Part shown: positions 1-5,910 of the stretch, in pieces
Numbering within the stretch: position 1 is the first letter of the stretch
How the letters are laid out: the number at the start of each line of letters is the position of its first letter
Source of the DNA: CAYGJN01 sp964350135
GTDB lineage: Bacteria; Bdellovibrionota; Bacteriovoracia; Bacteriovoracales; Bacteriovoracaceae
Direction: 5' to 3'
DNA length: 10,436 bases
Assembly (NCBI GenBank): GCA_964350135.1
Contig: CAYGJN010000095.1
Coordinates: 1-10,436, forward strand
Notes under the pieces: generated by a model
What the model saw: the letters and a program-made list of their open reading frames with translations, nothing else
What the model was told of the DNA's origin: nothing
The model's database searches: none
Translations under genes and position numbers: made by a program

Positions 1-488
1 AACAATATCTGCATTAAATGAACATCAATGACTTCACCGAACTTTTTTCCGACATTTTTCATCGTGCCAATATCTGAAAATCCTAACTTTTTATGTAAAT
101 AAACACTAATATCAGATTTTCCTGCAACTTTTGAAACTAAAGTTCTAAACTTTTTTTCTTTTCCAATCTCAATTAACTGTTTCAAGATTTTCGTACCTAT
201 TCCCTGACCATGAAAATCTGGGTCTACATAAAATGAAATTTCTCCAGTTCCAGAGTAAGCACATCTGTCAGACCACCGACTAAGTGCCCCCCAGGCAACG
301 ACTCGTTCATTTTTTCGAGCAACGATGATTGGATATTCTTCATCATGTGTTTCAAACCAATGTAATTGAGAATCGACAGTTTTTGGATCAGTATCAAAGG
401 TTGCTGAAGTGTTCTCTATGGCCCAATTATATATCTCAACAATTCTTTTCAAATCATCCTTGGTTGAATTATCAATTTGTAGTTCCAT
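1..488 (-). CDS. GNAT N-acetyltransferase, phosphinothricin/methionine sulfoximine type (3' end cut by window edge)
   Basis: My reading of the reverse strand from the ATG at 488 gives 162 open codons with no stop before the window edge. The protein looks like the Pat/Bar/MnaT branch of the GNAT superfamily, which transfers acetyl from acetyl-CoA to the amino group of small substrates such as methionine sulfoximine or phosphinothricin. The N-terminus carries the family's IYNWAIENTSATFDT stretch (about residues 19-33). The acetyl-CoA pyrophosphate loop is HGQGIG (93-98) after the beta strand ISFYVDP. The later LHKKLGF (131-137) and VGKKFGEVIDVHLMQ (146-160) match the usual end of this family, so probably only a few residues are missing. 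No strong Shine-Dalgarno is visible; an in-frame GTG two codons upstream (494) is an alternative start. It is cytoplasmic. The family assignment is firm but the substrate is not. Confidence 0.85.
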   Translation of the reverse strand, partial: MELQIDNSTKDDLKRIVEIYNWAIENTSATFDTDPKTVDSQLHWFETHDEEYPIIVARKNERVVAWGALSRWSDRCAYSGTGEISFYVDPDFHGQGIGTKILKQLIEIGKEKKFRTLVSKVAGKSDISVYLHKKLGFSDIGTMKNVGKKFGEVIDVHLMQIL

Positions 489-507
489 ATCCACGAAAGG
501 GTCTCAC

Positions 508-540
508 AATATAAGGTTATTCTTGAACTGAATAAGTATA
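508..540 (-). promoter_or_regulatory. Possible promoter region of the acetyltransferase gene
   Basis: Between the terminator and the acetyltransferase start, the reverse strand has two -10-like hexamers, TATACT (535-540) and TATATT (508-513). Neither has a good -35 at the right spacing. A promoter is expected here because a strong terminator lies directly upstream, but which hexamer is used cannot be decided from sequence. Confidence 0.3.
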
Positions 541-550
541 TGAAATAAAT

Positions 551-583
551 AAAAAAAAGCCTCCCAAAAAGGGAGGCTTTTTT
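551..583 (-). terminator. Intrinsic terminator after tRNA-Phe
   Basis: A perfect 7-bp GC-rich stem, GCCTCCC/GGGAGGC, closes a 5-base loop (566-570). It is flanked by eight A on the left and six T on the right, so the A/T tracts can extend the stem and supply a U-run on either strand. On the reverse strand it sits 10 bases after the tRNA 3' end, which makes it the likely tRNA transcript terminator. It would also work on plus-strand transcripts. Confidence 0.9.
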
Positions 584-592
584 ATTTTTAAA

Positions 593-668
593 TGGTGCCC
601 CGAGGCGGGCTCGAACCACCGACACAGGGATTTTCAGTCCCTTGCTCTACCAACTGAGCTATCAGGGC
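593..668 (-). tRNA. tRNA-Phe (anticodon GAA)
   Basis: The reverse strand folds as a complete 76-nt tRNA. The acceptor stem GCCCTGA pairs with TCGGGGC (one G-T pair). The D-arm reads GCTC-AGTTGGTA-GAGC. The anticodon stem AGGGA/TCCCT holds the loop CTGAAAA, with anticodon GAA at 633-635. The T-arm GGTGG/CCGCC carries the TTCGAGC loop. The discriminator A and the terminal CCA are encoded in the DNA (CCA at 593-595). The fold is close to the well-known E. coli tRNA-Phe. It appears to be a single-gene transcript with its own promoter and terminator. Confidence 0.97.
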
Positions 669-697
669 ACACACAGCTTCTTTATTGGAAGAGCCAA

Positions 698-727
698 AGA
701 TTAGTTGATTTTAGGAAATTATGTCAA
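698..727 (-). promoter_or_regulatory. Promoter of tRNA-Phe
   Basis: On the reverse strand a perfect -35 hexamer TTGACA (722-727) is followed after 18 bases by a -10-like TAATCT (698-703). Transcription would begin near 691, leaving a leader of about 23 nt before the mature tRNA 5' end at 668. The consensus -35 with a weaker -10 in front of a stable RNA gene makes this the best-supported promoter in the window. Confidence 0.7.
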
Positions 728-745
728 CGAGATTTAACAAAAGGT

Positions 746-772
746 AAAAAAAAAGCTGGGCGAACGCCCAGC
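746..772 (-). terminator. Intrinsic terminator of the exported-protein gene
   Basis: A perfect 7-bp stem GCTGGGC/GCCCAGC with a 4-base loop is followed on the reverse strand by nine T (complement of the A-run 746-754). It begins 16 bases after the stop codon of the small exported protein, so it ends that transcript before the tRNA promoter. Confidence 0.9.
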
Positions 773-787
773 ATAATAATTATTATT

Positions 788-1234
788 TTAAAACTGATCT
801 AGTCTTTGAATTGGATTTAGAGGACATTTTGGAGCTTCTACAACTTTCTTCTCTTTTGGCCTTACTGTAACTCGTACCTCGTTAGACCTAAGTACCTTCA
901 CATTTGCTGCAGCATCATAATAATCAGCATCAGATCGAACTTTGAAATCCAAAGTAAAATCCAATTCTCCATTTACCGCTTTATTAATAAAGTCCATATG
1001 TGCCATATGTCCATCGTGGCTTCCATACATCAAATGAACATGCTCTCTGGCACCATTTTGATCCTCATAATGCATCAGAATTCTATTTCCACCATCAATA
1101 TATTGAACCATTGAAAGAACTTTAAGATCCTTACCTTCCATTAATTTTTCACTTCCTTTAGTAATATTCATATTAAATGCCGCAAATGAACTCATACTAA
1201 GAGTTGCTAAAGCAATAAATAAAATCTTTTTCAT
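788..1234 (-). CDS. Small exported protein of unknown function
   Basis: I do not recognise this 148-residue protein. The start at 1234 is chosen because a strong Shine-Dalgarno (AGGAGA, 1241-1246) lies six bases upstream and the product then begins with a clean signal peptide: MKK, a hydrophobic run to about residue 17, and probable signal peptidase I cleavage after SSFA (residue 18). The mature part of about 130 residues is predicted periplasmic or secreted. It has a His/Met-rich stretch with H65, H67, H73, H76 and H79, then a beta-rich segment (LDFTLDFKVR, VRVTVRPKEK) and a single Cys (137). Metal binding by the histidines is possible but only inferred. It is divergent from the hydrolase gene across 123 bp and ends in its own terminator. 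Confidence 0.85.
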   Translation of the reverse strand: MKKILFIALATLSMSSFAAFNMNITKGSEKLMEGKDLKVLSMVQYIDGGNRILMHYEDQNGAREHVHLMYGSHDGHMAHMDFINKAVNGELDFTLDFKVRSDADYYDAAANVKVLRSNEVRVTVRPKEKKVVEAPKCPLNPIQRLDQF

Positions 1235-1240
1235 AACAAA

Positions 1241-1246
1241 TCTCCT
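1241..1246 (-). promoter_or_regulatory. Ribosome binding site deciding the exported-protein start
   Basis: AGGAGA on the reverse strand, six bases before the ATG at 1234. It rules in favour of this ATG over an upstream in-frame ATG at 1393. Confidence 0.8.
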
Positions 1247-1357
1247 TTTTAGATAATATTTTGATTCTGCCTTTATTGCTGCTTTGCACCTATAGCCCTT
1301 GTAAAAATCACAATCTCCCGTACTGGCCATAAACCATCTCTCGGAGTCTAATAAGTT

Positions 1358-2128
1358 ATGGATTTTAAAGTAAATACGGCCCAAATCACCCATAGAAATT
1401 TCACTGTTAATGCCCTGAATTTAGTCCCAGAGGGCGACATTCTCCCTTATAGAGCTGTTTTTTGTCATGGCTATACATCCTCCAAACACTCAATTTTAGC
1501 TTGGGGCTCAAGATGTGCAGACTTTGGAATTCCTACAACACTTTTCGATCTACCAGGCCATTATCTAGGATCTTATAACGAAGTTTCTGACCCTCAAGTA
1601 TTTAAAGATGAAGCTCCAGATTTATTTTTAAAGGCCTATGAATCTCTTTTAAATGAAAACTCAAAGCTTAGCGAAGAACATACTATCCTTATAGGCGGCC
1701 ATAGCTTAGGGGCATTAATGTCAATAAAAGCATTAGAGAAAAACCTTTTTCAAAAAGAAACTATTTCTATTCTTGTAGGCTTTGGGCTTGGTCCTGAAAA
1801 TGCAACTCATGCCTTTGATACTGATTTTTATAAAAAGGCTTTTGAGTTTCGAGAACAATTAGTAAGCCCTGCCATACGAGGAGAGGCTTTGCTTGGATGG
1901 ATAAAAGAGCAAAAACTTTCCCTTAAATTAACTGGAAAAAAGATTCATCTTATCACTGGTAAAGATGATGTTGTTGTTGGTGAAAATGGGTCAGAAAACC
2001 TTGAAAAACTTTTAAGTGATTTAGGAAACAAAGTCAGTTTAGAACGTCCAAATAAAATGTCACATCATATGCCAGATTTAGCAGCACCTCACATAATGGC
2101 ATTTTTAAGAAAACTAATTAAAAACTAA
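1358..2128 (+). CDS. Alpha/beta hydrolase family protein
   Basis: This is a 256-residue cytoplasmic alpha/beta-hydrolase fold protein with no signal peptide. The nucleophile elbow is GHSLG (114-118), giving Ser116 as nucleophile. HG at 37-38 (VFCHGYTSSK) is the usual oxyanion-hole strand end, and FDLPGHYLGS (63-72) matches the conserved strand after it. The strand HLITGKDDVVV (197-207) places the acid at Asp203 or Asp204. The late SHH (235-237) supplies the catalytic His. The reaction is probably ester, thioester or lactone hydrolysis, but the substrate cannot be read from sequence. A GGAG at 1343-1346 lies 11 bases before the ATG, which is rather far. The gene is alone on the plus strand, divergent from the exported protein, and its stop overlaps the pyruvate kinase stop. 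Confidence 0.88.
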   Translation: MDFKVNTAQITHRNFTVNALNLVPEGDILPYRAVFCHGYTSSKHSILAWGSRCADFGIPTTLFDLPGHYLGSYNEVSDPQVFKDEAPDLFLKAYESLLNENSKLSEEHTILIGGHSLGALMSIKALEKNLFQKETISILVGFGLGPENATHAFDTDFYKKAFEFREQLVSPAIRGEALLGWIKEQKLSLKLTGKKIHLITGKDDVVVGENGSENLEKLLSDLGNKVSLERPNKMSHHMPDLAAPHIMAFLRKLIKN

Positions 2129-3792
2129 GTATAGTTTAAAATTTCGATGGCCCCTGTTGGACAGGCCTCTACACAGGCCATATCAGCGGCACAATTTTTT
2201 GCATTGGCCTTGTTGATTTGAGTCTTTCTCTCATTATCCTCTGAGTGTTCCCAGATATGATGAGGACAAATACTAATACAGTTCTGGCATGAAGAGCATA
2301 CTTGCGTATCTAAAAGGATTTTACCTGAATCAAAATTTGCTTCTTCAATATGATCTTGATTTTTAGGTTTAACTTTTCTTTTTATCATCTCAACTTTAAT
2401 TGAGTTTGAACTTCTTCTTACAAAATATTGTCCATCGCCTCTAGTTATAACAACTTTATCACCTGGACCAACGAGCTTTTTCTCCTGTAAATGCTCAAGC
2501 ATTTTAACTTCAACATCTTCGAGGCTTTCATCTTCTTGTTCTAATAGGTAAGGCGTAATACCCCAATAAAGATTCATCTTTCTTACAACTTCAATTGAAT
2601 TAGTTAGCCCTAGTACAGGTGTCTTTGGTCGAAACCTACTCATTTTAAGACAGCTACTACCTGATTGAGTCACACTAATAATCCATTTAGCGTAAGTTTT
2701 CTCTGCGATAAGAGAAGCTGCAACTTGAATTGATGCTGAGACAGACTTTAAATCCATATGTCTTAAAAGAGGTCTTTCTTTGGGATCTTGCTCAGCTTCT
2801 TCAACAATCTTTCCCATCATTTTAACGGACTCAACAGGAAAAGCTCCGGCTGCAGATTCTCCACTTAGCATAACAGCATCTGTTCCATCCCAAATTGCAT
2901 TAGCAACATCAGATGCTTCAGCCCTTGTTGGTCTTGAGTTTTCAATCATACTCTCGAGCATTTGGGTTGCAGTAATAACAGGCTTACCTGCAATATTACA
3001 AAGGTTGATAATCTTTTTCTGTATGGCCGGAACTAAATGATTTCCAACTTCAACACCCATATCACCACGAGCGATCATAATCACATCAGTTGCTTCAATA
3101 ATTTCAACAATATTTGAAACAGCTTCAGGTTTTTCAATTTTAGCGATAACTGGAACTTGGCTTTTTACTTTGTGTAAAAGAAACTTAACTTTTTGTACAT
3201 CATCTGCAGTACGAACAAAACTTAATGCAATAAAGTCTGCCCCCTCTTCAAGTCCAAAATAAAGATCTTTTTCATCTTTTTCAGTTAAACTAGGTGCTGA
3301 GACTTTACAATCAGGAAGGTTAATTCCTTTATTAGATTTTAAATCCCCGCCTTGAAGAATTTTTATCTCAAGAACATTCTCATATTTTTTTAAAACTTTC
3401 GCTTCTAATAAACCATCATCAAAAAGTATTTGTGAGTCAGGATTTGCATCCTTAACAAGGTCTTTATAAACTGTTGGAATAAAATTCTTGTAGTCTTTTT
3501 GAAACTCTGAAGCTCCAAGATACCAAACCTCTCCATTTGAAAGTTTAAGAGGTTTATCAAGCTTATCAACCCTAATCTTAGGCCCTTGCAAATCAACCAG
3601 GATGCCTATTTCTTTACCTACAAGAGCTGAAGCCTTCCTTATATTTGAAATAACCTCTCTATGTCCTTCATGAGTTCCATGACTCATATTTACCCGAGCA
3701 ATATCTATTCCAGATTTTATCAATTCAGAGATTTGTTCAACTGTATTAGAGGAAGGACCAAGTGTGGCTACAATTTTAGCTTTTCTGCTCAT
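2125..3792 (-). CDS. pyk: Pyruvate kinase with C-terminal ferredoxin domain
   Basis: Pyruvate kinase converts phosphoenolpyruvate and ADP to pyruvate and ATP, the last step of glycolysis. The 555-residue product has the full enzyme in residues 1-470. Landmarks are IARVNMSHG (31-39, with the substrate/K+-site Arg33, Asn35, Ser37), DLQGPKIR (67-74), AKIEKPEA (217-224, catalytic Lys218 and metal-binding Glu220), RGDMGVEV (242-249, metal-binding Asp244), TATQMLESM (274-282) and MLSGESAAGAFPVES (308-322). The C-domain covers about 350-470. Most bacterial enzymes end there. This one continues through a polar linker (471-487) into a dicluster ferredoxin-like domain (488-553). The frame is continuous, so this is a true fusion. 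The start lies 14 bp after the coiled-coil gene with no clear Shine-Dalgarno, suggesting cotranscription with it. Confidence 0.97.
   Translation of the reverse strand: MSRKAKIVATLGPSSNTVEQISELIKSGIDIARVNMSHGTHEGHREVISNIRKASALVGKEIGILVDLQGPKIRVDKLDKPLKLSNGEVWYLGASEFQKDYKNFIPTVYKDLVKDANPDSQILFDDGLLEAKVLKKYENVLEIKILQGGDLKSNKGINLPDCKVSAPSLTEKDEKDLYFGLEEGADFIALSFVRTADDVQKVKFLLHKVKSQVPVIAKIEKPEAVSNIVEIIEATDVIMIARGDMGVEVGNHLVPAIQKKIINLCNIAGKPVITATQMLESMIENSRPTRAEASDVANAIWDGTDAVMLSGESAAGAFPVESVKMMGKIVEEAEQDPKERPLLRHMDLKSVSASIQVAASLIAEKTYAKWIISVTQSGSSCLKMSRFRPKTPVLGLTNSIEVVRKMNLYWGITPYLLEQEDESLEDVEVKMLEHLQEKKLVGPGDKVVITRGDGQYFVRRSSNSIKVEMIKRKVKPKNQDHIEEANFDSGKILLDTQVCSSCQNCISICPHHIWEHSEDNERKTQINKANAKNCAADMACVEACPTGAIEILNYT
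2134..2331 (-). other. Ferredoxin-like Fe-S domain of the pyruvate kinase fusion
   Basis: This segment encodes residues 488-553 of the pyruvate kinase. The first motif is C499-x2-C502-x2-C505-x3-C509-P, the complete bacterial ferredoxin pattern. The second, 24 residues later, is C534-x2-D537-x2-C540-x3-C544-P followed by TGAIEI, which has Asp where the second Cys is expected. By ferredoxin convention, cluster I would use C499, C502, C505 and C544, and cluster II would use C534, C540 and C509 with Asp537 or an open iron site. Such C-x2-D-x2-C motifs are known in ferredoxins that hold a 3Fe-4S or an Asp-ligated, convertible 4Fe-4S cluster. The role in this enzyme is unknown. Confidence 0.88.
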
Positions 3793-3806
3793 TTAAATAT
3801 ATATCT

Positions 3807-5786
3807 TTAAGAAGGTTCACTACTACCAGCAGAATCTCTCATTCGTGTACGATAGGCAAGCTTTAGTCTCTCCATCTGCATTTCATTAGTCATCGTCAGG
3901 TCTTTAATACGAGTTTCATACTTAGTAATAAGATTTTCTCTTTGAATTTTATGAGTATTCATCAAATTAGCCGAAAATTTCTTACTTTCTTCATCTTTTG
4001 AACGAAGCCTCTTAGTAAAATCGTCCGTTAAAAGCTTAATTCTATTTTCATAAGACTCAATCATTTGATTATTCTTAAGAGTTTCTCTGTGAGAGATGGC
4101 CCTAATCTTATCATCGAACTCTCTTCTCATTTTTCGAACTCTTTGATCTGAAGTTCTTGCAGCTAATGCCAACTCAGATTTTAAAGTTCTATTATGTTCT
4201 TCTTCTTTGGATTTTATTACATCAGCATAGTATCTTGTATCAGCATCAGACTTAGCATTGGCCTGTCTAAGCTTTTCATGCAGTTGCTCTTCCAAGGTAA
4301 GCTTGGCATTTTCTTGCGTATTGAATCTTGTTGCGTATTTTTCCTCAACATTACTTAAATTTCTCTGTTGCTGCTCCATCATTCTTTGCCTTTCATCAGC
4401 AATACGTCTTTTAGTGTTTACAATAAATTTTGCTTTTTCTGATGAAACCTCTTGTCTAACAGAGTCTAGCTCAGCTTCATTTTGAGATCTTAAGGTATTA
4501 AATTGCTGACTGAATACTTTATTTTGAGTACTCACTTGCTTTTTATGTCTATTCTCAGCTCTTAAGTCGTCTTCTTTTCTTCTATTTTCTTTAATTTTTG
4601 CTCTTCTTTTATAAGTATCATCAAGCTTATCAAGCTCACGTGCATTACTTTCCTGCATTTTAGTAATAAAAGATGCATGCTCTCTATCTTTAGTCATCGT
4701 TTTATCACTATGATCAAGAGCTCTGTCTCTTAGAACCCTTTGAACATCTTCTTTACTTTGAGCATTTTGATCTTTAAGTTTTTCGCGAACTTCTTCTACA
4801 GATCTTTTGTAAGCGTTTATAGTATTTTTATAACTATTTTTTTCAGTCTCTTTTAGATCTGAGCCTATCCTATCGCCACTTTTCATTCTTCTTTCAAAAT
4901 CTAGTTGCTGTCTAATAAACTTTGCATTTTCAGCAGCTTTCTTTTCAGTGGCCTTAAGATTGTCCCTATTTTCTTCTCTTAAGTTTTTAATTTTTCCTTT
5001 CTGCTGATCTGCAATTCTTTCTGTAGCAGAAGAAAAATTATTTTTCACATTCTCAAGATTTTCAAGAGCTGTACCCCTTTGAGATTCTAAGGTTTGATCA
5101 TGAGTTTTTTCTCTCTGCTCAAGCTCTTGTTGTTGGGCCCTACGGCTTTGATCAAGCTGTCTTCTATGAATATCAGAAAGGGCAAGCTCTTTATTTGTAG
5201 AATCTTTAACAATTGATTCAACCTCAGAGTGTTGCCTTTTCAGCATATCTTGTTTTTCTTTGTTTAGTTGAGTTCGAACTTCTTTTTCTTGTTCATTAAA
5301 ATTATCCATCACCTTTTGCTGATGCTTTTCAGTTAGATAAATATTATCTTGTAATTTCTTCTGAAAGCCATCTCTTTGCTGATTAGTAACCTGCTCACTG
5401 GTCTCAGCTTGTCTTTTCATTGTTCTATTAAAATCTTCTTTAAGATTTGTGATCTTTCTAGAAATATCTTCAGCTGTTGATCTTCTTTGTTTTTCAAATT
5501 GCTCACGTTCTTGGTTTAAGCTTTTCTGGTAAGCTTTCTCTTTGCCTCTGATGATTTGGGCCGACTCATTATTAATTTCACCAAAACGTTTATTATAGGA
5601 TTTTTCTAGACCATCCTTTGAGTTCATATAATTACTACGAAGCTCCTTCTCACGCATATCATGAGCTTCCTTAAGATCTTTTATATTTTTCTCACTAGAT
5701 TCTCTATTACGCTTAATTGCAGTATTAAAATAATCCCGCTGGTCGCCCAAACGTTTCGCGTAATCTACTCCAGACATATTACTCAT
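3807..5786 (-). CDS. Long cytoplasmic coiled-coil protein of unknown function
   Basis: I do not recognise a named family for this 659-residue protein. It is almost entirely charged and polar (Lys, Arg, Glu, Asp, Gln, Asn), with no Cys, no Trp and a single Pro at residue 658, so nearly the whole chain could be one helix. There is no signal peptide or membrane segment. Hydrophobic residues recur at 11-residue spacing: L38, L49, L60, I71; Y86, F97, I108, F119; V159, V170, M181, I192, L203; and near the end L608, L619, L630, L641. That is a hendecad pattern rather than the heptad of left-handed coiled coils, implying a long straight or slightly right-handed rod. A cytoskeletal or scaffold role is inference. 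The start at 5786 has a good Shine-Dalgarno (AAGGAA, 5793-5798). Pyruvate kinase follows after 14 bp. Confidence 0.88.
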   Translation of the reverse strand: MSNMSGVDYAKRLGDQRDYFNTAIKRNRESSEKNIKDLKEAHDMREKELRSNYMNSKDGLEKSYNKRFGEINNESAQIIRGKEKAYQKSLNQEREQFEKQRRSTAEDISRKITNLKEDFNRTMKRQAETSEQVTNQQRDGFQKKLQDNIYLTEKHQQKVMDNFNEQEKEVRTQLNKEKQDMLKRQHSEVESIVKDSTNKELALSDIHRRQLDQSRRAQQQELEQREKTHDQTLESQRGTALENLENVKNNFSSATERIADQQKGKIKNLREENRDNLKATEKKAAENAKFIRQQLDFERRMKSGDRIGSDLKETEKNSYKNTINAYKRSVEEVREKLKDQNAQSKEDVQRVLRDRALDHSDKTMTKDREHASFITKMQESNARELDKLDDTYKRRAKIKENRRKEDDLRAENRHKKQVSTQNKVFSQQFNTLRSQNEAELDSVRQEVSSEKAKFIVNTKRRIADERQRMMEQQQRNLSNVEEKYATRFNTQENAKLTLEEQLHEKLRQANAKSDADTRYYADVIKSKEEEHNRTLKSELALAARTSDQRVRKMRREFDDKIRAISHRETLKNNQMIESYENRIKLLTDDFTKRLRSKDEESKKFSANLMNTHKIQRENLITKYETRIKDLTMTNEMQMERLKLAYRTRMRDSAGSSEPS

Positions 5787-5792
5787 AGAGTT

Positions 5793-5798
5793 TTCCTT
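5793..5798 (-). promoter_or_regulatory. Ribosome binding site of the coiled-coil gene
   Basis: AAGGAA on the reverse strand, six bases before the ATG at 5786. It favours this start over the internal Met4. Confidence 0.7.
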
Positions 5799-5830
5799 AT
5801 AGCAGTGCCTTATACACTCAGCCTCTATTT

Positions 5831-5859
5831 ATTATACACAGAGGGCCATAAGGAATCCG
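5831..5859 (-). promoter_or_regulatory. Probable promoter of the coiled-coil/pyk unit
   Basis: On the reverse strand a consensus -10 TATAAT (5831-5836) lies in the 124-bp gap before the coiled-coil gene. The hexamer 17 bases upstream, CGGATT (5854-5859), is a poor -35, so this promoter may depend on an activator. Transcription would start near 5824, giving a leader of about 38 nt. The inverted repeat at 5859-5878 abuts the -35 position. Confidence 0.5.
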
Positions 5860-5878
5860 CGGGTAAAATATTACCCGC
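5859..5878. repeat. Perfect 8-bp inverted repeat with 4-base spacer
   Basis: GCGGGTAA and TTACCCGC are exact reverse complements separated by AATA. The repeat lies between the DsbA-like gene stop (5911) and the probable -10 of the coiled-coil gene. It lacks a following T-run on either strand, so it is not a canonical intrinsic terminator. Its centre lies about 45 bases upstream of the inferred start site, where activator sites often lie. It could be a regulator-binding site or a weak hairpin ending the upstream transcript. Confidence 0.55.
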
Positions 5879-5910
5879 TATGACTCATATCCTAGTATTT
5901 AGGTTGGACT

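Noticed and set aside
593..668. tRNA-Phe as an attachment site of an integrated element
   Set aside because: No second copy of the tRNA 3' end, no integrase and no foreign-looking genes are visible beside it.
1235..1357. Divergent promoters between the exported protein and hydrolase genes
   Set aside because: A promoter must exist here, but no -35/-10 pair with acceptable spacing stood out on either strand. The TATTAT at 1253-1258 is too close to the ribosome site.
788..1393. Longer 201-residue version of the exported protein starting at 1393
   Set aside because: The extra 53 residues bury the signal peptide, overlap the start of the divergent hydrolase gene and have no ribosome site. The start at 1234 has a strong one.
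4258..4485. Plus-strand ORF opposite the coiled-coil gene; likewise 329-514, 2780-3040, 5661-5981 and 8897-9211
   Set aside because: They lie opposite convincing genes, give low-complexity Ser/Leu/Ile/Phe-rich products typical of antisense reading, and match no motif.
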